Assembly (NCBI GenBank): GCA_021817645.1
Contig: JAKAGH010000042.1
Coordinates: 1 to 15,002 of the forward strand
DNA from: Deltaproteobacteria bacterium
GTDB lineage: Bacteria; Desulfobacterota; Desulfobaccia; Desulfobaccales; 0-14-0-80-60-11
Reading direction: 5' to 3'
DNA length: 15,002 nt
Part shown: positions 7,049 through 14,665 of the stretch, one piece after another
Layout of the letters: every line of letters begins with the position of its first letter
How positions within the stretch are numbered: the first letter of the stretch is position 1
The notes under the pieces: model-generated
Told to the model about the DNA's origin: nothing
Databases searched by the model: none
Seen by the model: only the letters and a program-made list of their open reading frames with translations
Position numbers and translations under genes: made by a program

Positions 7049-7120
7049 TGTCATCCCGAGCGAAGCGAAGGCTCTTGTTTTAATGAGACTCTTCGCCCTC
7101 TGCGCTCCCCCAGCATGACA
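7049..7120. repeat. TGTCAT...ATGACA intergenic palindromic element, copy A
   Basis: The ends TGTCAT and ATGACA are inverted, with imperfect internal arms around GAGCGAAGCGAAG and CTTCGCCCTCTGCGCTC and an AT-rich centre. It resembles the element at 11153-11217. Near-identical sequences, GTTAAAAAGTCC (7032-7043) and GTTGAAAAAGTCC (7143-7155), flank it in direct orientation. It occupies the 5' region of the oxidoreductase gene. Palindromes of this style are dispersed in many bacterial genomes; no transposase is present. Confidence 0.6.
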
Positions 7121-7174
7121 GAAAAGCCCCTTTTTTTCAGAGGTTGAAAAAGTCCCAGTTTAAGGAGAACGCCC

Positions 7175-10100
7175 ATGAGACCGAGCGCCGAGATCGACAA
7201 CTTGCGCCAGCAACTCCCCTACCACAAGCTGCGGAGCGTCAAACGGGAGCAGGTCGTACCCGTTGATTGGCAGACTGAATGGGAGCGGTTTGATGCCCGG
7301 GAGCTCTTTGCCTTCGATCTGGCCAACATCCCGGAAAAGAAGCTGGAGACCATGCGGCGGCGTTACGAAGTCCTGATGGACGGGAACCAGGCCGCCATCT
7401 CGGTGCTGACCCGGGTGGTGGACGGCCTTTGCGGCTACCCCATCACCCCCTCCACCCCCATTGCCGAAACCTTTGCCAGGTACGCAGCCAACGGCCAGAA
7501 AAATCTGTTCGGCACGGAACTGATGTATTTTCAGCCCTCCGACGAACTGTCGGCCATCGCCGCGGTGGAAGCCATGGCCTGCCAGGGCGGCCGCTATGTT
7601 GATAACACCTCTTCCCAGGGGCTGGTGCTGAAGACCAAGAATCTCTTCTCCGTGGCCGGCAAACGCCTGCCGGTGGTGATGACCGTCATGGCCCGGGAAG
7701 TGAACAAAGGGTCTTTGAGCATTCATTGCGGCCATACGGATTTCTACGCGGTGCGCAACGCCGGCTGGGCACAGCTGGTGTCCGAGAATAATCAAGAGTT
7801 GCACGATCTTTTGCCCATCGCCTTCAAGGTCTCGGAACTGAAACAGGTGATGCTCCCCACCATGGTCATCGGCGACGGTTTCATCAAGAGCCATGCCCTG
7901 GAAAATATCAAGGATCTCTCCAACAGCTTCCTGGAATTTTTTGTCGGCCCCCCCAACCGCCTCTACCAGCCGAATTTCGAGCACGGGACCCTCACCGGCA
8001 CCTTCACCGACACCGACCTGACCATGGAAGGGCAGGTGGCCCAGGACCTGGCCTACCGTTTCTTCAAGCGGGGTTTTGTGGTGGCCATGAACCTCATGAA
8101 CCGTATCCTGGGCACCAATCTCAAGGTGGTGGATTGCTACCGCACCGAAGACGCGGACATGGTGGTCGTCATCCTGGGGTCCGCCGCGGGCGTGGTCAAG
8201 GATGTGGTGGACTATTACCGGGATGTGAAAGGCTACAAGATCGGGGTGGTACGGCCTGTTTTGTTTAATCCGCCCTGCTATGAGGAACTGGCTTACGGGA
8301 TGCGCAAGGCCAAGTATATCAGCGTGCTGGAGCGCGCCGGCACCGCCCATAACCAGTTGCTCCTGGCGGATGTGCAGGCCTCGTTGCAGGTTTCCCTGCG
8401 GGCGGGCCGGGAAGGCAAAAAGGAGCACCGCATTTACGGCCGGGAGGATATGCCCACCCTGTTCCACGGGGTGTACGGCCTGGGCAGCAAAGACTTTAAT
8501 AAATACGACGCGGCCGCGGTGGTGGAGAATATGATGTCCTGCTTCGAAAAGAAGCGGCGCTTCCACCGGGATTTTTATGTGGGCATCGAAGGGCCCCTGA
8601 CCCTGAGGCCCGCGGGCTTGCCCGGTTACCTGGAGCGGGAACTGGGCATGACCTTTATCGGCGTGGGCGCGGAAGGGGTCAAGACCGCGCTGGAGTCCGC
8701 GGCCCTCATTTATAACGAGGAGATGGGCACAGGCCGGAAATACGTGCAGTCCGGAGCCCGCTACGGCGCGGCCCGGAAAGGCGCGCCGGTCTTCATGAAC
8801 CTGCGCATCTCCTCCCAGCCCATCCGCAACAGTTCGGAATTGACCGAACAGGACGTGCTGGTCTTTTTCAACGAGAAGTTCCTGTCGGACCAGATCCTCC
8901 GGGAGTACGTGGGCGGCCTCAAGGAAAACGGCCTCCTGGTCATCAATACCCACCAAAGCTGCTACGACGTGATGGCCACCTTCCCTTCCCAGGTACAGGC
9001 ATTGATCAAATACCGGCGCATCAAGCTCCTGACCCTGGACGGCACCAAGGCGGCCCTCTTGCACCTGAATAAGAACCTCCCCGGGGCCGCGGTCCTGGGC
9101 CTGGTCAACAAGGAAATGGGAATTCTGCCGGAGAAGGAATTCGAGCGGCGCTTTAAAAAGATCCTGGAGAAAAAGCTAGGGACCAAAAAGAAGGAGATGC
9201 TGGAAGCCAACATCTCTCTCCTCAAGTACGGGGCGGAGCAGTCCTCCGGCCACGTCGCCGAGAAGGCTCCGGGAGCCCAGGCCCTGGATGCCACCAATCC
9301 CATTTATTCCCCGCCCCTGCCGGAAAATTTCGGCCAGGGTCCGGGTACCTCGGGCTTGCCCGTGATGCTCACGGAAAAAGACGAGATGGGCACCATCCAC
9401 CCGGTGAACCTGGTGGAGGACTACCAGGACCTCTTCCACCGGCGCATGGTGCAGCCCATCCTGGACGGCAAGAAGGTCCCCTGGGACCGCTTCCTGCCCA
9501 TAGTGCCCGCGGCCACCAGCCGCTACCGGGACATGAGCTACATCGGCACCCAGATTCCGGTTTATGACCATGCCAAATGCATCGCCTGCGGCCTGTGTAC
9601 CGCGTCCTGCCCCGATTCGGCCCTCTATTCCACGGTCACCGACCGGCCCATCAATGATGAGGCCAAGCCGTTCTTCAAGGTCTTCAAGAGTCTCCCCAAA
9701 GGCGTGCCCTGGGACCGGTTCGCCTTGAATATCAATCCCGATCCCGCGTCCTGCAAGGGCTGCGGCGTCTGCGCCCAGGTCTGCCCCACCGATGCCCTGA
9801 AAATGGTGGCCAAAACGGATGTCCGGGACACGGACTTTCTCCCGGAAGAATTCCGGGCCTGGGACAATACGGTGAATCTGACCCCTGCCGTGGACCAGCT
9901 CTCCCTCAACCACCAGGTGCTCTTTGTCTATTCCAAGCTCTATCCCGGCAAGCACACCTTGTGCCCCGGCTGCGGCGAAGGCGTGATCAACCTCCTCACT
10001 TTCTTTGCCGCGGAGTCCCTGCGGAACCACCCGCAAGGCATCGCCACCTTCTACCAGGGTCTGAAGATCCTCTCCGAGAAGAACAAGCGGGCCATCGAGC

Positions 10101-11053
10101 ACATGCTGGACCACGGGTTCAACATCTACACCATCAACGCCACGGGCTGCAACCAGGTCTCGGAGCTGGTCAACCCCTTCAACACCCGCATCTACCCCAC
10201 GGGCCACTATGGGTTCGGCACCGCCTCGGCCGCGGCCCTGGGGTCGAAATTCAGCCTGGACCAGGCCTACCAGAACCGTTACAACAGCGTGCTTACCAAA
10301 CTCATCGTCTTCGCCGGGGACGGCGCCATCTATGACATCGGCAACGGCCCCTTCAACCACGCGCTGGGGGAAAACTACGACATCACCTGGGTGATCTACA
10401 ACAACGAAGGCTACATGAACACCGGCATGCAAAAATCCGGGGCCACCCGCTTCGGTTCAGACCGCTCCACCTCCCCCATCGGCAAGAAATACGCGGGCAA
10501 AACCACCCTGCACCGCCGGATCATCAGCCAGGCCATGGCCATCTCTCACGTCTATGCGGCCAAGCTGTCCATGGACAACCCCTTCTACGCCATCAAGATC
10601 CTGAAGGAGGCCATCGCCTACAACGGCCCGTCTTTGGTGGAATTCTTCTCCGCCTGTCCCCAGGGGCACCAGACCCACGACTGGGCCGGGCCCATGATCG
10701 CCCGGATGATGGTGGAGTCGAGGAAATGGCAGGTGGCGGTGCGCCGGCCCTTCCAGCGCATCGACATCTCCGGCAACCCCGCGCCGGACTGCATCTATCC
10801 CAAGGAGGGGAAATCCTTCAAGCGGGGCATCAAGCGGGACGCGGCCACCTTCTACGACGTGGTCTCCATGCTGGGCCAATACAACCAGCACATCAAGACC
10901 GTGAAAAGCGGAGATATCCCGGAGATCGTGCGCATCAACGAAACGGTGAGCTTATTTAGGTGGCTGCGTAACCAATACATGGGCGGCTACCGGGACACCA
11001 TGCCCACCGAGGAAGAAGTGGAGCGCATCGTGGAGGAGCGCTACCGGCTGTAA
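7175..11053 (+). CDS. Fused 2-oxoacid:ferredoxin oxidoreductase (PFOR/NifJ-like)
   Basis: The product has 1292 residues and should decarboxylate a 2-oxoacid (pyruvate most likely) with CoA, passing electrons to ferredoxin in the cytoplasm. After a 60-residue extension, the alpha domain begins at DGNQAA (69) with GYPITPSTP (87-95) and MAREVN (172-177). Domain II spans about 300-450 and the gamma domain about 493-690 (FIGVGAEGVKTALESAA). A linker is followed by two 4Fe-4S motifs: C802/C805/C808/C812 and C860/C863/C866/C870. The beta domain (about 925-1200) has CPGCGEG (930-936), GCNQ with C992, AGDGAIYDIGNG (1047-1058) and YNNEGYMNTGMQ for thiamine diphosphate and metal. It is about 100 residues longer than ordinary NifJ, with extra N- and C-terminal segments. 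AAGGAG at 7162-7167 fixes the start. It appears monocistronic, ending in a strong terminator. Substrate is inferred only; another 2-oxoacid is possible. Confidence 0.93.
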   Translation: MRPSAEIDNLRQQLPYHKLRSVKREQVVPVDWQTEWERFDARELFAFDLANIPEKKLETMRRRYEVLMDGNQAAISVLTRVVDGLCGYPITPSTPIAETFARYAANGQKNLFGTELMYFQPSDELSAIAAVEAMACQGGRYVDNTSSQGLVLKTKNLFSVAGKRLPVVMTVMAREVNKGSLSIHCGHTDFYAVRNAGWAQLVSENNQELHDLLPIAFKVSELKQVMLPTMVIGDGFIKSHALENIKDLSNSFLEFFVGPPNRLYQPNFEHGTLTGTFTDTDLTMEGQVAQDLAYRFFKRGFVVAMNLMNRILGTNLKVVDCYRTEDADMVVVILGSAAGVVKDVVDYYRDVKGYKIGVVRPVLFNPPCYEELAYGMRKAKYISVLERAGTAHNQLLLADVQASLQVSLRAGREGKKEHRIYGREDMPTLFHGVYGLGSKDFNKYDAAAVVENMMSCFEKKRRFHRDFYVGIEGPLTLRPAGLPGYLERELGMTFIGVGAEGVKTALESAALIYNEEMGTGRKYVQSGARYGAARKGAPVFMNLRISSQPIRNSSELTEQDVLVFFNEKFLSDQILREYVGGLKENGLLVINTHQSCYDVMATFPSQVQALIKYRRIKLLTLDGTKAALLHLNKNLPGAAVLGLVNKEMGILPEKEFERRFKKILEKKLGTKKKEMLEANISLLKYGAEQSSGHVAEKAPGAQALDATNPIYSPPLPENFGQGPGTSGLPVMLTEKDEMGTIHPVNLVEDYQDLFHRRMVQPILDGKKVPWDRFLPIVPAATSRYRDMSYIGTQIPVYDHAKCIACGLCTASCPDSALYSTVTDRPINDEAKPFFKVFKSLPKGVPWDRFALNINPDPASCKGCGVCAQVCPTDALKMVAKTDVRDTDFLPEEFRAWDNTVNLTPAVDQLSLNHQVLFVYSKLYPGKHTLCPGCGEGVINLLTFFAAESLRNHPQGIATFYQGLKILSEKNKRAIEHMLDHGFNIYTINATGCNQVSELVNPFNTRIYPTGHYGFGTASAAALGSKFSLDQAYQNRYNSVLTKLIVFAGDGAIYDIGNGPFNHALGENYDITWVIYNNEGYMNTGMQKSGATRFGSDRSTSPIGKKYAGKTTLHRRIISQAMAISHVYAAKLSMDNPFYAIKILKEAIAYNGPSLVEFFSACPQGHQTHDWAGPMIARMMVESRKWQVAVRRPFQRIDISGNPAPDCIYPKEGKSFKRGIKRDAATFYDVVSMLGQYNQHIKTVKSGDIPEIVRINETVSLFRWLRNQYMGGYRDTMPTEEEVERIVEERYRL

Positions 11054-11064
11054 GAAAAAAAACT

Positions 11065-11101
11065 CACGCCAAGACGCTAAGGCGCAAAGAAAAGACGCAA
11101 A
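11065..11101. repeat. Short CGC/AAG-rich intergenic repeat
   Basis: The segment just after the oxidoreductase stop contains AAGACGC twice (11071-11077 and 11092-11098) around GGCGCAAAGA. From general knowledge, sequences built from AAGACGC and GGCGCAAAG are scattered between genes in many bacteria. In this window it appears once and has no visible coding or structural role. Confidence 0.35.
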
Positions 11102-11106
11102 CATGG

Positions 11107-11150
11107 AAAAGCCGGGGGAGGCGGGTGAGGCCCGCTTCCCCCGGCTTTTT
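11107..11150 (+). terminator. Strong intrinsic terminator after the oxidoreductase gene, possibly bidirectional
   Basis: AAAAGCCGGGGGA and GCGGG pair with CCCGC and TCCCCCGGCTTTT, giving a stem of about 19 bp with one internal G-U pair and a 5-nt loop (11126-11130), followed by a T run. The A run on the other side makes it symmetrical, so it could also stop minus-strand transcription coming from livF. It lies 54 nt after the oxidoreductase stop codon. Confidence 0.9.
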
Positions 11151-11152
11151 CA

Positions 11153-11217
11153 TTGTCATTCTGAACGGAGCGCAGCGATTGAAGAATCTAGATTCATCGC
11201 TGCACTCAGAATGACAA
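11153..11217. repeat. TGTCAT...ATGACA intergenic palindromic element, copy B
   Basis: A 65-base near-symmetrical palindrome. The outer arms TTGTCATTCTGA and TCAGAATGACAA are perfect 12-bp complements, an inner pair GCAGCGAT/ATCGCTGC also matches, and the centre reads GAATCTAGATTC. It directly follows the terminator and shares end sequences and GAGCG-type inner blocks with the element at 7049-7120. No coding capacity is apparent. Confidence 0.7.
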
Positions 11218-11239
11218 AGATCATTGTGCTTTGAACTGT

Positions 11240-11313
11240 AAGGGCGGACCCGTGTGTCCGCCCTTTTGGCGCGCACACGTGGGGCACACCTGGGTGCACC
11301 CCTACCAAAAAAT
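11240..11313 (+). repeat. GC-rich intergenic repeat, copy 3 of 3
   Basis: The most complete copy. It starts with a hairpin GGGCGGAC-CCGTGT-GTCCGCCC (8-bp stem), continues TTTTGGCGCGCACACGTGGG and a GGGTGCACCC palindrome, and ends CCCCTACCAAAAAATG. It matches the copy at 1307-1380 in reverse orientation, including the unusual CCAAAAAATG end, and the copy at 81-134 in its core. It lies immediately after livF in the convergent gap. Confidence 0.65.
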
Positions 11314-11316
11314 GTT

Positions 11317-12027
11317 TTAAATCCCTAAATAGGCCTTGCGGACTTCGTCGTTCTTGAGAAGGTCCCGGGCCGGGCCTTCCAGGTGGACCCGGCCTTCGGC
11401 CAGGACGTAGGCGTAGTCGCTCACGGCCAGGGCCATGGAGACGTTTTGCTCCACCAGGAGCATGGTCAGGCCGGTTTTTTTCAGGCGGGTGAGGGATTCA
11501 AACAGGGTGAGGGCCAGCAGCGGGGAGAGGCCCAGGGAGAGTTCGTCCAGGATCAGAATTTCCGGCTCGGCCATCAGGCCCCGGGCCACGGCCACCATCT
11601 GCTGCTCGCCGCCGCTTAAGGTGCCTGCCTTTTGTTTGGCCCGCTCTTGGAGCCGGGGAAAGAGCTCGAAGACCTTGGCTAGGTTTTGCTTAAAGTTGGC
11701 ATGGGCCCGCTTGGAAAAGGCACCCATCTCCAGGTTTTCCAAGACCGTCATGTCGGTGAAGAGTTGGCGGCCTTCCGGGACCAGGACCATGCCGGCCTTG
11801 GCCCGGGCGTAGGCCGGCAGAAAGGTGACGTCTTTGCCGGCGAAGGTGACGGTGCCCTGCCAGGGGCGCAGCAGCCCCATGGCAGTCGCGAGCAGGGTGG
11901 TCTTGCCCACGCCGTTGGAGCCCACCAGGGTGGTGAGTTTTCCTTGCTCCAGGCGCAGGTTTACGCCCCAGAGGATCTGGACACCTTCGTAACCGGAAGT
12001 CAGGTCATTGATTTCTAACAGGTTCAT
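11317..12027 (-). CDS. livF: Branched-chain amino acid ABC transporter ATP-binding protein LivF
   Basis: The product has 236 residues, the usual LivF length. It energises high-affinity uptake of branched-chain or related amino acids on the cytoplasmic face of the membrane. Walker A is GSNGVGKTT (36-44), the signature is LSGGEQQ (137-143) and Walker B is ILILDE with D161/E162. The D-loop region reads DELSLGL where DEPSLGL is more common. The LVEQN stretch (191-195), where the switch His would be, is normal for LivF. The ATG lies four bases after the livG stop, so translation is probably coupled. It is the last gene of the livKHMGF operon and is followed by a dispersed repeat and a shared terminator region. 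Confidence 0.94.
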   Translation of the reverse strand: MNLLEINDLTSGYEGVQILWGVNLRLEQGKLTTLVGSNGVGKTTLLATAMGLLRPWQGTVTFAGKDVTFLPAYARAKAGMVLVPEGRQLFTDMTVLENLEMGAFSKRAHANFKQNLAKVFELFPRLQERAKQKAGTLSGGEQQMVAVARGLMAEPEILILDELSLGLSPLLALTLFESLTRLKKTGLTMLLVEQNVSMALAVSDYAYVLAEGRVHLEGPARDLLKNDEVRKAYLGI

Positions 12028-12031
12028 ATTA

Positions 12032-12775
12032 TTACTCGGCCATCAGCTTGGCGGTCATTTCCGGATCGCCCAGGTAGGCTTCGATGACCTGGGGATTGCT
12101 GGCCACTTCCTCGGGTTTGCCCCCGGCGATGAGCTGGCCGTAATCCAGGACGATGATGCGGTCCGAGACGCTCATCACCGCCTGCATGACGTGTTCGATC
12201 ATGAGAATGGTGATCCCTTCGTCCCGGATGCGGCGGCCGGTCTCCACCATCTCGGTGATTTCCGAGGGATTGAGCCCGGCCAGCACTTCATCCAACAGCA
12301 AGAGATAAGGATGGGCAGCCAGGGCCCGGGCCAGTTCCAGGCGTTTCTTTTGGGCCACGTTGAGGTTGCCGGCCATTTGCTCGGCCCGGTCCCGCAGGCC
12401 CACTTGGGCCAGGGCCTGCTCGGCGACCGCGGCGGCCGCGCCCCGGGAGTGACGTTCCCGGCCGAAGCAGGCTCCCACCATGACGTTTTCCCGCACCGTC
12501 AGGTCGTTCAGCGGCCGCACCACCTGGTGGGCCCGGGCCAGACCCCGCCGGGCCACCTCGTAAGAGGGCAGGCCGGTAATCTTTTCATCCCGGAAGACCA
12601 CTTCCCCGCTGGTGGGGGGATAGACGCCGTTAATGACGTTGAACAGGGTGGTCTTGCCCGCGCCATTGGGGCCGATGAGCCCCATAATCTCCCCCGGGGA
12701 CAGCTCGAAACTCACATCCGATAAGGCCTGGAGGCCGCCGAAGCGTATGGAGACTTCTTTCACCTGAAGGATCAT
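12032..12775 (-). CDS. livG: Branched-chain amino acid ABC transporter ATP-binding protein LivG
   Basis: The product has 247 residues counted from ATG 12775, which forms an ATGA overlap with the livM stop and has GGAGG eight bases upstream. A GTG at 12784 would add three residues but leaves no spacing for that site. Walker A is GPNGAGKTT (35-43), Walker B LLLLDE ends at E163, and the switch histidine is H195 (IEHVMQ). The C-terminal region has the LivG-like [14 protein letters not shown]. The signature motif is [10 protein letters not shown] instead of LSGGQ-like, a variant seen in part of the LivG family to my recollection. It pairs with LivF to drive the LivHM permease; substrate range within the branched-chain/neutral amino acid family cannot be told. 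Confidence 0.93.
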   Translation of the reverse strand: MILQVKEVSIRFGGLQALSDVSFELSPGEIMGLIGPNGAGKTTLFNVINGVYPPTSGEVVFRDEKITGLPSYEVARRGLARAHQVVRPLNDLTVRENVMVGACFGRERHSRGAAAAVAEQALAQVGLRDRAEQMAGNLNVAQKKRLELARALAAHPYLLLLDEVLAGLNPSEITEMVETGRRIRDEGITILMIEHVMQAVMSVSDRIIVLDYGQLIAGGKPEEVASNPQVIEAYLGDPEMTAKLMAE

Positions 12776-13740
12776 TCCAGCCACCTCCGGAGCTTCGGCA
12801 AGCGGTCCCGGAGCCAGCCCACCGCGCCCCCGGGGACGAAGAGGACGATGAGCAGCAGGATGCCACCGGACAGGGCCAGATGGAGGTTCTTAAAAATGGG
12901 GCTGATAATCAGGTAGCCCCGCAGCCGTTCATAGGCGAAAGTCCCTATTATCGGCCCCAGGAGCAAGCCCTTGCCTCCCAGCATCACCATTACCAGGATT
13001 TCCAGGGACATCTGGAAACGGAACGCGTCATCGGGCTCCACATTGCCGTTCTTAAAGAAATAGAGGGTGCCGATGAGGCCGGGGAAGAAGGCAGAGATCA
13101 AAAAGGCCTTGGTCTTGTCCCGGGGGGCGTTGACGCCCATGACCATGGCCGTGTCTTCATCCTCCCGGATGGCGCTGAGGCCCAGGCCGAAACGGGAGCG
13201 CTTCACCAAATAACTCACCACGACCACCGCCAGGACGACGAGCCACAGGAGGATGAAAGTGAACCAGAGGGCATGAGCCGCGCCGCCATAGCGGTCATAG
13301 GCGGAAAAGTTGACAAATAAGCCGGTGGAGCCGCCGAAGGGCTCGAAATTGCTGACAAAGGCCCGGGCCGCTTCGTTAACGCCGATGGTGGCCAGGGCAA
13401 AGTAGGCGCCCCGCAGGCGCAGGACCGCGGCGCCGATGATCAGGGCGATGATCGCGGACAGGACCCCGCCGCCCAGGGCGGCCAGGTAAACCGGCCAGCC
13501 CATTTCACTCACCAGAAAGAAGCCGAAATACCCCCCCAGGCCGAAAAAGACGATATGGCCGAAATTGACATAACCGGTGTAGCCCATGAGGATGTTCAGG
13601 CTGGAAGCCAGGCCGATGAACATCAAAATCGTGAACGCATTCTCCCGGAGCGTGTCCTGACGCAGGACCAGGACCACCAGGCCACCCAGGAATATCAGGA
13701 GAAAACTGAACCAGAATCCGGGTTGCCGCCAGGCATTCAT
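12772..13740 (-). CDS. livM: Branched-chain amino acid ABC transporter permease LivM
   Basis: The product has 322 residues with about nine to ten hydrophobic helices and a basic C terminus. Family landmarks are GYTGYVNFGH (53-62), LRLRGAYFALATIG (107-120), the cytoplasmic ATPase-contact loop GLGLSAIREDEDTAMVMGVN (185-204) and MLGGKGLLLGPIIG (253-266). It forms the membrane channel together with LivH. Its ATG follows the livH stop codon with no gap, and its stop overlaps the livG start by four bases, so the genes are translationally coupled. Confidence 0.94.
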   Translation of the reverse strand: MNAWRQPGFWFSFLLIFLGGLVVLVLRQDTLRENAFTILMFIGLASSLNILMGYTGYVNFGHIVFFGLGGYFGFFLVSEMGWPVYLAALGGGVLSAIIALIIGAAVLRLRGAYFALATIGVNEAARAFVSNFEPFGGSTGLFVNFSAYDRYGGAAHALWFTFILLWLVVLAVVVVSYLVKRSRFGLGLSAIREDEDTAMVMGVNAPRDKTKAFLISAFFPGLIGTLYFFKNGNVEPDDAFRFQMSLEILVMVMLGGKGLLLGPIIGTFAYERLRGYLIISPIFKNLHLALSGGILLLIVLFVPGGAVGWLRDRLPKLRRWLE

Positions 13741-14595
13741 CTACTTGGACCCCAACAGCCCGGTGGGTTTAACCACCAGGACCAAGACGAATAAGGCGAA
13801 CTCCACCACCGGCACCCAGCTCACCGGCATGAAGGTGGGGATGATGCCTTCCAGGCCCCCCAGGAACAGGCCGCCCAGTAGTGCGCCCAGGGGATTGCCC
13901 AGGCCGCCCAGGACACAAATGACAAAGGATTTTAACTGATAAGTGCTGCCGCTCAAGATGGTGAAGGGGAAGAAGGTGGAGGTGAGCCCCCCGGCCACCG
14001 CGGCCAGCATGGTGCCCAGACCGAAGGCCAGGGCCAGGACGTAAGAAGAGGGAATCCCCATCAACTCCGCCGCGGCCCGGTTATTGGACACGGCCCGGAT
14101 GGCCTTCCCCGGCCGGGTGAAATAGAGAAACAGGTAGAGCGCCCCGGTGATCACCACCGCGGCCAGGGCCGCCAGCAGGCGGGTTCCCTGGAGGATCACC
14201 GGACCCAGGGTGATGGAGCCCGCGGAAAAATCGATATTTTGAGGAGAGGTGGTGAAGACCGCGGTGCCGACGCCGATGATGATCATATTGACGGCAAAAG
14301 TGGCCAGCAGGGTAGAGAGATACCCCGACTGGATCACCCGGTGCAGGGCTATCCCGTAAATTATGACCCCGAAGAGCAGGGAGAGGATGACCACCGCCAC
14401 CATCCCCAGGTAGGGGTTGACGGCAAAGTCGCTGAACAGGAGGTAGGTGCAGAACATCCCCAGGGCCATGGTGGCGCCGTGGCCCAGGTTGATGACCCGC
14501 ATCACGCCCCAGATCAGGGTCAGCCCCATGGCGGCCACGCCGTAGACGAAGCCGATGAGCAGTCCGTCGATGATGGAGGGCAGAATTTGCGTCAA
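13741..14595 (-). CDS. livH: Branched-chain amino acid ABC transporter permease LivH
   Basis: The product has 284 residues, close to the usual LivH size, and is a polytopic membrane protein. Landmarks are VMRVINLGHGATMALG (31-46), GYLSTLLATFAVNMI (91-105), the ATPase-contact loop GKAIRAVSNNRAAAELMGI (163-181) and VLGGLGNPLGALLGG (228-242). The apparent start is TTG at 14595 (MTQILPSIIDG), since no in-frame ATG or GTG lies between the livK stop and this point. The purine-rich AAGAGAG upstream is only a modest ribosome binding site. A 33-nt hairpin separates it from livK. Confidence 0.92.
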   Translation of the reverse strand: MTQILPSIIDGLLIGFVYGVAAMGLTLIWGVMRVINLGHGATMALGMFCTYLLFSDFAVNPYLGMVAVVILSLLFGVIIYGIALHRVIQSGYLSTLLATFAVNMIIIGVGTAVFTTSPQNIDFSAGSITLGPVILQGTRLLAALAAVVITGALYLFLYFTRPGKAIRAVSNNRAAAELMGIPSSYVLALAFGLGTMLAAVAGGLTSTFFPFTILSGSTYQLKSFVICVLGGLGNPLGALLGGLFLGGLEGIIPTFMPVSWVPVVEFALFVLVLVVKPTGLLGSK

Positions 14596-14617
14596 ATACG
14601 GGCTCTCTTGAATGCCC

Positions 14618-14650
14618 CCGCGGCCGTTTCCAGGCAGGAAGCGGCCGCGG
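14618..14650 (-). other. Stem-loop between livK and livH
   Basis: A 14-bp stem (14618-14631 with 14637-14650, with one T-G wobble) and a 5-nt loop lie in the 70-nt gap between the binding-protein gene and the permease gene. There is no T run on the minus strand, so it is unlikely to be a full terminator. Such hairpins commonly protect the upstream binding-protein mRNA or thin out downstream expression, fitting the need for excess LivK over permease. Confidence 0.7.
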
Positions 14651-14665
14651 CAGGCTCAGCAAAAA

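Noticed and set aside
6977..7174. A plus-strand promoter for the oxidoreductase gene
   Set aside because: TTGATA (6977) and TTGCGA (6988) occur, but no convincing -10 lies at proper spacing, so no site is annotated. The real promoter is probably somewhere in this AT-rich gap.
7160..9064. A 634-codon open frame on the minus strand opposite the oxidoreductase gene
   Set aside because: The plus strand encodes an unmistakable PFOR-like protein here. The antisense product is rich in His, Gly, Gln and Val with no recognisable domain, typical of a mirror frame in GC-rich DNA.
9176..10432. A 418-codon minus-strand open frame opposite the iron-sulfur and thiamine domains
   Set aside because: It lies wholly inside the oxidoreductase gene and has low-complexity, motif-free composition.
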